From contig NC_052481.1 of NCBI RefSeq assembly GCF_009730915.1, positions 21,798,461-21,862,460 on the forward strand: 64,000 nt of DNA, given 5' to 3'. Each line of letters begins with the position of its first letter. Positions within the stretch are counted from its first letter, which is position 1. A model generated the notes under the pieces. That model worked only from the letters and a program-made list of their open reading frames with translations. It searched no databases and had not been told where the DNA came from. This DNA comes from Dioscorea cayenensis subsp. rotundata (Eukaryota > Streptophyta > Magnoliopsida > Dioscoreales > Dioscoreaceae). Shown here one piece after another: positions 28,863-39,720 of the stretch. The position numbers and the translations under genes were made by a program.

Positions 28863-30958
28863 TTTCTATTTAAGTTTTATTTATATTCCCTTATATATAT
28901 ATATATATATAGGTTTTGGTTGAAGTCTGTAATTTGGTTTTATTTTGAAGGGTGTGTTTGATAGATGAGAGGTATTTTTGCTAGTGATCAAGAGGATTAA
29001 TGTTTGTAAGTGGATTTATGATAGTTTAATGGAAATTATAATACTTATATTATTATTATTATTATTATTTTACCAGGCTGTTTATTCTCTCATGGTTAGA
29101 GATGTGTGCTACTATCAATCAATTCAATGATCGAAAATTAGTATAAGTAAAAACAATAAATTAATTATAGTGTTTTTAATTATGGTATATTTTTCCAAGT
29201 TAGTTTTTTAAATGTTACAAAATTTTGTTTACTAATGTAAAGAAAAAAGAATTTCATTAATGGAATAACAAACATACAATATACATACATGTATATATAT
29301 ATGTATGTATTAAAAAATATTTTTAAAAAAATTGGAGAAGATGGTGAGTCTGATTAATCAATGAATGTCATTGTACATGATATATATAATATGATATCAC
29401 TAAAAATTGTACCTAATGATTCAGAATCACAACAAAAAATAAATATTTCTAAATAATTAGACATGATGCATCCTTGTTTGTACTTTCCAAAAAAATCTAA
29501 GTAATTAATAATGCAACAAAATACCTGAAGATTTGTACTACATATTTGGATTGAGACATATTAATTGAGAATTTTAAAGCATATAGATGGACACAAGGAC
29601 ATATATATAACTTATGGACTATCTTCCTCACAAATTTTATTTTTATTTTATTGTAAATAATAATATGGTTAAACAACCAATTACTCAAGTGGCATCATTG
29701 GTTAATTTTTTTTTTTAGCAAGATTAATTTTTTTTTTGAGATTTATTATTATTTTTTTCTGAATAGTTTTGTAAGAAAAATCAAAATTTAGCCAAGAAAA
29801 TTTTTACCCCCAATGATGTCACATTCTTATCTCCGATCAAATTGAGGGAATTTTTTTTTATGAATTTTTTAAGTTATCAAAACTTTTATTTTATATTTCA
29901 ATGTGAATTATAATTATTTGTTATTTTTTTAATATATATTTTTTTAATTTAAAAAAAAAGAAATATGGTGGGGTGTGGAGGGGATGGGAGGGCATCCATG
30001 TCCCCCATATTTATAGATGGGTTTAAATCATGAGTCACACCAAAGATCCAAGTTATTTTATTCATCCTTGTTATTCGTCATAATCATTAACAGAAATAAA
30101 AATTATTTTTATTTTTATTATTATTACTCATATTTTTTTTAAAACCTTGGGCTCTAAATTAGTTCGGGCCGGATAATCATACCTTTTTAAGATAGACTTT
30201 TCAAGTAGGTTTTTTTAACAACACAAAAAATTTAAAATTATTTAAAAAATCTCAATTATTATTTTGTAATAGTGATAGTTTGACTTTGGAATAATTAATC
30301 TCTAAATTGACCCAAAAAAATAGTTAAGTGAATCAATTATAAAATAAGAAAAAAAACGTGTGAAGATTTGTAAGAATTATACTCTTAAAAAACCCCCTAA
30401 AATGACAATTAAAGAACAAAAATCTCACCATTAATTTTGAAACCAATGATCAAGATTCACCACAAAATAAAGATGCAATTCAACCACAAAAATTTTTGGG
30501 TGACTATAAATCAAATCATTGGATCCCAAACCAAACCCTAAAAAGGGCCCCCCCACATGACATACCATTCACTTAAAAAAATAAAGCTCAACTAAAAAAA
30601 TCCACACATGCAACAGACAACCATACCAATCTCTTCCAGACCTTTCCACGTGTGAACTTTCATTGGATTCTTTTAAACAAGCTATTAAAATTCCCACATT
30701 AACAGTATCCAATGCCCACCCATTTTGTCCACATTTTCCTTTTTCTTTTTTATTTTATTCCTTTTTATAATCCCTAAAAATATGCACAAGATAAACTTCT
30801 TTTTTAAGTTGTATTGCATGACCTTCTCATTTGTTAGCCATGTCTGACCAAATAAAAATACCAAGTTAGAAGGTTAGACCAACAACTTTCTAACCTTCAC
30901 CCATTTCCCACCTTCTCCATCTTCATCTTCCATTCTCATTTTCAGTCCCTCATCTTCA
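28863..30958. other. Intergenic region before the SMR gene
   Basis: AT-rich spacer with the dioxygenase 3' UTR at its start and the SMR promoter and leader at its end (from about 30600 the base composition becomes less extreme). No gene or clear transposon is seen. Confidence 0.6.
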
Positions 30959-31300
30959 ATGTCGGTTTCTCCTGAACTCAAAAGTGTTATGCCAAACTAC
31001 ACGTTTCCGTGTTTGGCAGAAAATCAAGCTCTGATACCACTTGTCACGAGAGATGTTGATTACATCTATCACACACCGCAATCAAAAGAGAACAAGATAC
31101 CAGAGGTAGGATTGAGTTGCCCACCTCCAGCCCCCAAAAAACAACGCCCAGTTGCAGTTCTTTGCAAGCGAAAACTCTCCGAGCTTGAGTTTTTTAAAGT
31201 CGAAGCCGAAGAAATGGATCGATTGTTTTTGTGCAATGCAAATAAGAAGAAGAAGATCAACAACAACAAGAACAAGAACAAGATAGAGCTTCATCAATGA
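30959..31300 (+). CDS. SMR: SIAMESE-related cyclin-dependent kinase inhibitor
   Basis: Small intronless gene for a 113-residue protein of the plant-specific SIAMESE/SIAMESE-RELATED family, which binds CDK-cyclin complexes, blocks mitosis and promotes endoreduplication. The family motifs are visible in order: TPQSKENKIP, CPPPAPKKQRP at about residues 55-65, and the C-terminal LSELEFFKVEAEEMDRLF, which matches the family's (E/D)FF cyclin-binding-like end. A Lys/Asn-rich tail follows. Length agrees with the family (about 80-130 residues), and family genes are usually intronless. The ATG follows a CT-rich leader with a run of TTCATC/CATCTTC motifs. Which SMR subtype it is cannot be decided here. 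Confidence 0.85.
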   Translation: MSVSPELKSVMPNYTFPCLAENQALIPLVTRDVDYIYHTPQSKENKIPEVGLSCPPPAPKKQRPVAVLCKRKLSELEFFKVEAEEMDRLFLCNANKKKKINNNKNKNKIELHQ

Positions 31301-31359
31301 ACAAGTTTAGAAGATCTTAGCTAGTTATACTCAAGTGTAACTGTTCCTTTTTACACACT

Positions 31360-31400
<41 letters not shown>

Positions 31401-32604
31401 ATTGATATGTATACTAATTAGTTCTTGTTCTTAGTGTTGTTGTTCTTGTTGTGACAATGGTGGATAGAAACTTTGTACAACTATGAACACTTTGTTCTAA
31501 TTTAAACTTGGATTGAAATTTCCAATACCTTCTTCTTCAATTTCTGTTTCCAATTTTAATTTTAATTTTTTTTTCCATATTTTCTTCTTTGAATGAATTG
31601 ATAAAGAATTGAAAAGAATGGAATTATGGATTTCACTCTAAATCAAGAGATTTGAATTCCTGCAGAAATTGCAGGAACGATCTCAGGTGTTGGAAAATAA
31701 ATAAATTAAAAGACAGGGATTGATAAGAAATATTACAGCAATAAAAAAATTTAGCGAGGGCTTTTTTGTTAATTTTTCTTCTAAACGAATCATTGAGTGA
31801 CACGTATCAAGTCGTGCGAAGCAAAGAGTCTGTTTATTTTATTTTATTTTATTTATTTTATTTTTGTTTGTTTGCCTGAATTCATTGAACGCGTCTTCGA
31901 TCCATCCGAGTCTCCTCCGACCGTGCTGTGATCTCGCCGCGTGCTCCACCGTCGGAGGATCATCGCCGGTGAGCCTTTTCTTTGATCTCTATCCTTTGCT
32001 GTGGTCTCTTACTTGTTCCTTATCGTCTGATGGTCACGATCCAATGTGATTGAGGGTTTTTTGTTTGGATGATTGAAGATGTGGGGGAATTGTGAAGCTG
32101 TTGAGTTGGAGTGATTCTTTAGATGTTTTTTTCGAATATTGGGGTTGTTAATGTTGTTTTAATCTAGGGTTTTGATTTTTGAAGGTTCTGGTTTGATGAA
32201 GCAATTGCTTGGTTACCCGGATGCTGGAGATGATTTAGGGTTTTATTTGTCTTTAATTTGGATGAGATCATAGCATTGAGATATTGTAGCAAGATCCTGA
32301 TGATTTTTTTCTCTATGTTTATCAAAATTAGTTTTTTTTTTTTATTGATTTATTGAATGATCTGTTTGAGCTTTATGAGTATTCCATAGTATGAAGTTTT
32401 AGGAAAGTTATTTGCTTCATTCTTTGTGAGTTATTATTTACTCCATTTGTTAATTAAAGGATGGAGGGATGGAATTTGCTGATTTTAGTGCTTTGGGCAA
32501 TCTGTCCTATTTTTGTTTAGATAAATACATGATCTAGTTTTTGATGAGAAGAGTGTTGATCTTCTGTTTGGCTATATTTTTTTTTCAGTTCTCTGAAGCT
32601 GAAG
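31301..32604. other. Spacer and 5' leader (with intron) of VPS37
   Basis: Contains the SMR 3' UTR and a (TA)n tract at about 31362-31396. A GC-richer 5' UTR exon ends at 31968 (GCCG before GTGAGC). A leader intron (31969-32588) ends in a T-rich CAG, and a 16-base leader remnant precedes the VPS37 ATG at 32605. The leader structure is inferred from splice signals. Confidence 0.5.
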
Positions 32605-35521
32605 ATGAATTGGAAGTTCCCAGGTAGCTTCATTAGGTAAGTATCTTGATAATTGGTACTCGTTAAATATGCAACCCAGTAATGATTTCACTTTGCAAAT
32701 TGATACTATGTTGCGGTCTTTGTTAACATTTCTGTTAACATGTTATGTACCCTTCAATGACATAGTATCGTCAGTGTAGTGCATGCTTTGTGGTTAGAGT
32801 TAGAACTTCAGAACAAATCATATAATTTGTGATAGTGTTTGGCGCCGGTGTCTTGTGTGACTTGACTTGAAGTCCTGAAGATTAATTAGTTAACTTAGGA
32901 AGCGCATTCCATGCATGAAGACAAGCATGTCTAGAGCCCTCTTCCTCTTTCGCCGCACAATCCTTTGTTATTCTAGAATGTTACTTTGCGCCTTCTCCTT
33001 AGGTTTCATTTTCTCTGAAGTTATACTTATATATAGGGGGAACCAGGAAAGCCCGTCTTCAGCAAATAGTCAGGATATTCCAACTCAATCTTGGTATCCT
33101 CCATCAGTAATTGGTTCTTCACGTCCTTCTACACCTGGTGGTTCTTCCAGTAGTGCACATCAAAGGGTCGAGCGAACAGAATCTTTATCTTCATCACATG
33201 GTCAACCTTCTCCTGCTGAGGCAGCAGGAATAATTTCTCGTTTGAAAGATAAAAGGTAAGTGCTATTGTCTCCACCTTTGCATATTCATTGATGATTCAA
33301 TTTTTCAGTCTTAGCTGTACTTGTTTTCTGTTGGAGTGCTCGGTATAATTGCATTTATGTTTCACTTAGTTCTTCAATGGTCTGAAAATCCACAACAACT
33401 AGGCTTGATCTGTTCCATGTCTGATTTTTACCTAATTGATCCTGTTAGATATTTGAATCTTTGATGCTAGCACATTGAATGCCTATCACTGAAATGTTAG
33501 TTGTAAACCAAATCCTTTCACATTGGTATTGTTCTAGACATTTTGTATTTCCTTAAAGTTGAATCTACCATAGTGATAGGCAAAAAGTCCATGAAATTAT
33601 TTTCTATCAGGATGATTTTATACCTACTCTCCACAGGTCTTAGATTCACATGGCCATCGTGTTCTCTTAAATAAATATTTTGAGCATTGAAATTATATGA
33701 GCTATGGAGTACCTTTAAAATTAATACTGTAGGTCATTGTTTGTAGGTAAATGACGAAGATATCAGGCAAGCCTTTTTGCCAATAACTTTGTAACTTTTG
33801 AGATATAGTGAATTGACGATGTAGGTTAATGTTAATATTGTTTGCAAAAGAACCAGGTGAACTCTTTTCTTTCCAATCAATCTTGGACGGATAGTATACG
33901 CATAACTTGTGATGTTGGTTCTAAATGGCTGCTCATGAATATTTTGTTTTTTTCACTTGATAATGGGATAGTCAATATAAAAATAAGAATGAAAACTAAT
34001 CAATGCCTTTACTATCTTGACTGTGCTGTATTTGATTATCCAAATCTTAATTCTAGTAACTTGATGGGCAATGCAGTGTTGATGAGCTGAAAAAACTTTT
34101 ATCAGACAAGGAGGCATACAATCAGTTTTTCCATTCACTTGACCAAGTTAAGACTCAAAATAAGGTAAGCTATCTTACTAACTCTATCTGCCACCCTTTA
34201 TGTTATACTTGGTATCTGATCATGATTCTCTCATATTTTCAATTTACTTCTGAATCTTATATTGTTTTATGTTTCTGTTGGACGCATTTCTTTGTCTTAA
34301 ATGTAGCTTTAGATAACTCAGATTGGTTAGTAACTAGGTTTGTAATAATTGACCAGTGTTGCTTACTTTTAAGTTAATCTCTTTGTTGAGATTAATTGGC
34401 TTAATTCTTATGGTGAAATTCTGGAAGGCACAACAAGCACTATCATCTGCAATGAGGATACTGCAGTGATGACTAATGGTTATTGCAGTAAATTATTATA
34501 TTCAATGATCTTATGCTACCTTCTTTCCTTCTATTGGAGGGATAGTGGATGGACCGCCCTCGTAAGTGATGGCTTTTTCCGGATATATTTTCTGATATCT
34601 TTCTCGACGTATTATTTGATCCTAATCATGTGCTTCCTTCCAACTTTGTTTCTATAACCATTTTTTATTAGGTGATCATCAACTGAAAATTTAACCTTGC
34701 CATGTTCTTTCCCTATGAAATCGAAGAATGATTCAGAGCTTTTGAGAAAGACAGTTTGCATACCAACATCTACTGCTTACTCTGTCAGATATTTTTAGAG
34801 GCATCTTTTAATTTTAATTTGTGAACTTGAGATTATTAGTAAATTAGTAACCTTAATGACTTATTTGTACTTTTTGACTTGATCAGTTGCGCGATGATCT
34901 TCAGAGAGAGACGTTGCAACTTGCAAGTGAGTCAGTTTCTCTTTTCTCTGTGTGGAATTTATGATTCAATTGTTTATTATGTTTTACAACAAGATATCCT
35001 ATCCTTGTAATAGGGGAGAACCTAGAGAAGGAACCTAGAATTCTAGAGCTCAGAAACCAGGTGAGCTTTTGATCCTCTCTCGCTGTGTGTCTGTTGCTGT
35101 GTGTGTGTGGGGCCCTCATGGCTTACTGCTTCCTTGTTGCTTGAACATCCAGTGTACCATTATTCGAACAACTGAGTTGGCAGCTGCTCAGGAGAAACTA
35201 ACTGAACTTGAGAAGCAAAAGGAGGAATTGCTAAGGTCTTATTCACCTTCAGCATTGCTTCAAAAGTTGCATGGTAATTCATGGGAACAAATAACCCTTT
35301 ACTCTAACGGTTGCAAAAGGCGAAAACCAAAATGCTCACTAATGTCTAATTGCTGTTATACAGATGCCATGGATAAAGTGGAAGAAGAATCCGAAGTCCT
35401 TCACAGACAACTCCTTGAGAAGGAGATCGACCTCGCCACTTTCGTGCCGAAATATAAGAAGCTTCGCACTATTTATCACAGAAGAGCTCTCCTCCATCTT
35501 TCTGCTAGAACAACTATGTGA
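32605..35521 (+). CDS. VPS37: VPS37-like subunit of ESCRT-I
   Basis: Vacuolar protein sorting-associated protein 37, a subunit of ESCRT-I that helps sort ubiquitylated membrane cargo into multivesicular bodies. Exons: 32605-32636, 33037-33255, 34077-34164, 34887-34926, 35014-35060, 35153-35273, 35364-35521. All have GT-AG borders with matching phases, giving 234 residues. The N terminus is Ser/Pro-rich and disordered. The Mod(r) domain covers the rest: SVDELKKLLSDKEAYNQFF, RETLQLARENLEKEP, a long coiled coil around TTELAAAQEKLTELEKQKEE, and the conserved end FVPKYKKLRTIYHRRALLHL. Length and motif order agree with Arabidopsis VPS37. This reading frame is intact, unlike several neighbours. The first coding exon is only 32 bases (MNWKFPGSFI plus part of an Arg codon), so the start is less certain than the rest. 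Confidence 0.92.
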
Positions 35522-35931
35522 TGTAGAAAATCAAATCTAGTGCCCGGCACATAACTTCGGTTCTGTTATCGACTTTTATGCCTGATGATTGCGCATATTC
35601 TGTGTTGAATCTGGGTTATTATTATTCCAGGTTCTGATGTATTTGTCATATAAAAATTTATTGTGCCTTGGTGATACCGAACCCACACTCCTCCTGGGCA
35701 ATGTTTGATTGATACTAAGATTTTTGTGGGATTAAAAAGAGTGCCCTCTTATTAAATTGCCTCTCGTCAAGTGAAAATTCTTGCCTAGACGTATAAAAGG
35801 TATGAAATTATTCATGCTTTGAAAAATAAAATGAGATATATTCACAATTAAGATGGAAGTATGACTCACACAGACGTATGCCCGGATTTGATCCTTGTTG
35901 TTAAATTTTTAGAAAAAAAGGAAAAACATCA

Positions 35932-36003
35932 TGTGGCTGCTGGGATTCGAGCCCAGGTCTCCACGGCCACAACGTGGAATTCTAACCACTAAACTACAGC
36001 CAC
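35932..36003 (-). tRNA. tRNA-His (anticodon GTG)
   Basis: On the minus strand this 72-base segment folds as a cloverleaf. The acceptor GTGGCTG (36003-35997) pairs with CAGCCAC (35939-35933), with discriminator A at 35932. The anticodon stem CCACG/CGTGG holds the loop TTGTGGC with anticodon GTG (35970-35968). The T arm has GGTTCGAATCC-like sequence (CTGGGCTCGAATCCCAG). No intron. It lies alone between VPS37 and the small membrane-protein gene, and T runs lie downstream on its strand as expected for a Pol III stop. Confidence 0.95.
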
Positions 36004-36063
36004 ATTTTGTGACTTGTTTTTCAATCATAATAACAGATTTTATAAAAATAACTTACTAAAGAC

Positions 36064-36492
36064 CCATATTTTGAAACCTGGGTTGAACAAGAGCAGGCCA
36101 ACAAACCGGGTTGGGTCGGAGTACAGTATTGATCCGGTTGATACGGGTGAGTACCCTGTGAACCGGTTGATTCGGCCCGGATAAACCAGGTTAACACAAT
36201 TATATTATTATATGGTTAAAATTAAAATTTTAAATAATAAATATATAAGTATAGGGGTTATGCATCAAATTTGCTTCAAAATCAAAACTCAATGTCTGAT
36301 TTATAAATTTTATTTATTATTATTTATCATTATGTTATAATTTGTTTGAATTTGTATTTAGGATATTAAATTAATATTTATAAATTATAAAAAAACTATT
36401 TATTTGTTATACAAATGGACTAACCCGACCATTGACCCATGACCCATGAGTCTTCCCGAGTCATACCCCCATGGTTGGGTTTCAAAACATTG
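36064..36492. mobile_element. hAT-like non-autonomous element
   Basis: Ends CCATATTTTGAAACC and (inverted) CAATGTTTTGAAACC, flanked by the 8-bp direct repeat CTAAAGAC (36056-36063 and 36493-36500). Subterminal GGGTTGGGTCGG, CCGGTTGAT and ACCCGACC motifs occur in both orientations. Length 429 bp, non-coding. It lies about 60 bp upstream of the tRNA-His 5' end. Confidence 0.85.
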
Positions 36493-36785
36493 CTAAAGAC
36501 CACCACCAACGCACATATCAGCCACCTTAAAAAAATTGCAGTCACATTCTTATACACCATCGTGAGTAGTCCACAACGCTAATTTATACCATGCATTTCA
36601 TAAAGATCATTTTTCTCAATAGAAGAGAAACCAAAAAGTCACACAAGTACATAGGAAATATATAAACTCTACCCAGGTATGAATTTATTTTCACAACAGA
36701 AATTAGTATAACGGCATTTGTATGCACCAGGAAAGATCCATTATCTGGCATCAAGAAAACAACACAACCACAAGATAAAATAGTA

Positions 36786-38528
36786 TCATTCTTGTTTGTC
36801 GCCCTCTGGAGCTACTCCGTCCACTTGCGGTTGTGGTTGCGGTGTTTCTTCTACGCTCTGCATGATTAAAACATGTTAAAGATCAACATACAAGGTGAGT
36901 ATGGGCACTCAAAGAATATATAAGAGTGAAAACCGTTTCTAGCATTCTATATCATGATTAATTCTGGCATAGTGCTACAAGAGCAAGATGTTTCATGATT
37001 TTCCTTTGTTTCAAAATAATGTAATGTGTAAGAGAAGTTCTAAACAACTTTGAGGATCTGATAAAGATGGCACAGGCACATACATTCCTTAATTTTACAC
37101 TCTTGGTAGCCAAATGACTGTTGGGGAAAATTCCACAAGAAGGCATGTTTTCTTGGCTCATACTGCAAGGTTTTTTTTTTCTCCTTTTATTCATGCATCC
37201 TTTATATATCATAGAAAGAAAAATGGCACAAGTAAACATCACTTACAAGACTCAATTAACTCAAACTGATTAAGCACTGTGAACCAGCACCAAACATACA
37301 GTAAAAAAACCAGCAGAATTAACTCTTCTTTGTCATCAGGAGAAAAGGCGAGCTTTTGCCAAAACAGAACAGACATTTCACATGCAATAATGAAACACAG
37401 AGTAGAGGTATAGAAATCACCTTATCATTCTTGTTGCTTGCAGGCCTGTAGGGACATGCAGGGGGAACCCTTTCTGGCTTTCTATACTCCCAACCAAATA
37501 GCCCATAAACCTTGGTCTGCCAAAATAATAAGCCATCAACAAAAGTGAAGTACCATGGAATCGCTGAAAATAACAACATCGAACCATTATGTACAAATCT
37601 GTGGCGGAAGATAATATAGTTTTTAAAATCCTATATATTCCATGGCATTAAAAAATTTTATGATCTCAATTGACTTCAGCCTATAAATTCTGTAGGAAGG
37701 TCCACTCCGCCAAGTCCTTCTAACATAATGTGCTTTTAAGAGCTTTCCATAAATGTTCCTAGATCTCCATCATGTCCATCCTCTAAGTCTATAATTATCC
37801 CTTTCTTTTCTTAGATATTGATCAATTGGTGAACATAGTTTCAACAAGAAAATGTACTGAATCTAATAGGATCATCAAGTTCAAAACTTCCCAACATTGT
37901 TAATCAGCTACAAGCCCTACACAGATAGGGAAGTTTACCTAGCCATGAACAATTTCCTCTTGATTGAAGAAAAGTTCCTATTCGATTCCTTCATCTTTCT
38001 ATCCTCTATGCTTCCAACCTACTAGAGAAAACCTAATTGCTTAAAGAGTGATGGACTATCATAACTGATATTCAAAATTCAAACAGTATTTTTCCTAAAA
38101 TAATAATAACAATAAATTTTCTCCAATGAAAAGCATGAAATTTCATCAGTGTCTCTATCTAACAAAAAATTTCCCTAAAAAAAATTGAAACTTTTTTCCA
38201 ATGAAAAGTATAATTTTCCATGGGTTTCTCAAATCAATCATTAAAACAAATCGGCATCGATTTAGAACGATCGATCGCCATAATATCAAAATCAACCACA
38301 GGAATCCAGAAACAAGAACAGAACACAATCAAGGAACAGGGAAAATTAAATCATACGAGGATGAAATCGACGAGAAGAGGCAGCGCGTTGACGGCTGGGA
38401 TGAGAAAGAGCGGCAACAAGCACACCAAGCAAAACTACGATCACACACAAGACAATACGAAAAAAGAATCAGATAATCAACAAGAAAACATTGCCAAAAT
38501 CTAATTCAATCGATGAAAAACGCACCAT
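36786..38528 (-). CDS. Small single-pass membrane protein with [15 protein letters not shown] motif
   Basis: A four-exon gene for an 82-residue protein; I do not know a characterised member. Exons on the minus strand: 38526-38528 (ATG only), 38357-38434, 37421-37516, 36786-36857. The phases fit and the lengths sum to 83 codons with the stop. The ATG is followed directly by the donor GTGCGT; exon 2 starts with [20 protein letters not shown], a hydrophobic membrane segment. Exon 3 carries [18 protein letters not shown] followed by PACPYRP, which I recall as strongly conserved in short plant proteins. Exon 4 is a short acidic/Gln-Pro tail. An alternative start cannot be excluded, because exon 2 is preceded in frame by a stop (TAG, which here would be the acceptor). 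Role unknown; the hydrophobic N terminus suggests an endomembrane location. Confidence 0.7.
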
Positions 38529-39080
38529 CTTCTCCAAAATTTCTCCGAATCCTCGAAACCCTAGCGAAAGAAAGCGAAGTCCTTGATCTTTTAGAACCCC
38601 AAATCGAATTGAAAGAAACAAAAGGGCTCTAATTATCTCTAATTTTCTAATATTACCTTTAAAAAATTACATTATTTTTATTATTAAATTTTTAAAAAAT
38701 AATCTAATTTTTAAGATATATAATTAAATGAGAAAATTGCTTAGATAATTATCAATTATACGCTCATAAAACGAGTATATACATTTAAATTTATTTTAAA
38801 TACATGTAAAAGTCTAGTAGACCCCCGTTTTAATCTAAACAATTAGAAGGTTGAAAAAAAAGACCAGGGGTGGTTTAAACTTTTTTATAAATTTTGTTAG
38901 TTAATTTAATGGTAATAGGGATATATAAGATAAATAATAATATTTTATAAAAAATATATAAATAAATATTATCTCTAGATGTGAATATATTAACAATTAC
39001 TCACTTTTACTGTTCTATCCAATACTACTATTCTTCATTATTTTGCATTATAAAATAAGTATCAAATGTTTCACGTTTCA

Positions 39081-39104
<24 letters not shown>

Positions 39105-39111
<7 letters not shown>

Positions 39112-39340
39112 AAAAAAATTGGATAAATCACGTTCATTAAGATAACAAAAACATACACAAGCACAATAAAATCTAACAAACAAAAACTCAAATCAACCCA
39201 CCAAAAATAGTGAAAAACCACACAAAAAATACAAAAAACATAAAAAAGAACAAATAGGCTACTAGAGAGACTAATCCCCCTAGGACACAAACATACTGAA
39301 TACATTAGCCCTCACTGGGGAAGGAACCGGATCAGACTGA
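39105..39340 (-). mobile_element. LINE 3' end (truncated copy)
   Basis: Read on the minus strand the segment ends CTTAATGAACGTGATTTATC and then a T-rich/A-rich tail next to a (TA)n tract. The same ending (AATGAATGTGGTTTATCCAC) follows the LINE coding fragment at 59120-59740. No reverse transcriptase part is seen here, so it would be a 5'-truncated copy. Confidence 0.45.
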
Positions 39341-39664
39341 GCGCTCTACTCCAAAACGCTTATGGACCGTAGTAAAGAAAAAAAAAAAGAAAAAAAACCG
39401 AGAAAATAGAGATAAAAAAATAGAATTAGAAGAGGGATAATGTAATAAGTCGCATGATAATATCCATAACATTGTACCAGTCTTGAAATGGATAGGATAT
39501 AGAGTTGGGTGATTATAAATTTTTTTCCCCAGAGTTTAAATCAGTTTAAATGGTTCAGATTTTGAACCGGATTTCATGAAAACTATTTGCGATCAATGAT
39601 TAGACAGTCCATAATCCATATCACACTGTGCATTATGTAATTGAGGGTGTAAATCAGCTTAGAC

Positions 39665-39720
39665 AATTTATCTCACGAAACTATTCAACTATTCATGAGA
39701 ATAGTTTCATGAGATAAATT
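39665..39720. repeat. 22-bp-arm hairpin
   Basis: AATTTATCTCACGAAACTATTC (39665-39686; shown as two halves AATTTATCTCA / CGAAACTATTC) pairs with 39699-39720 with one mismatch around a 12-base loop. The surrounding 39590-39790 also shows diverged direct similarity, so it is probably the core of a small MITE. Confidence 0.6.
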
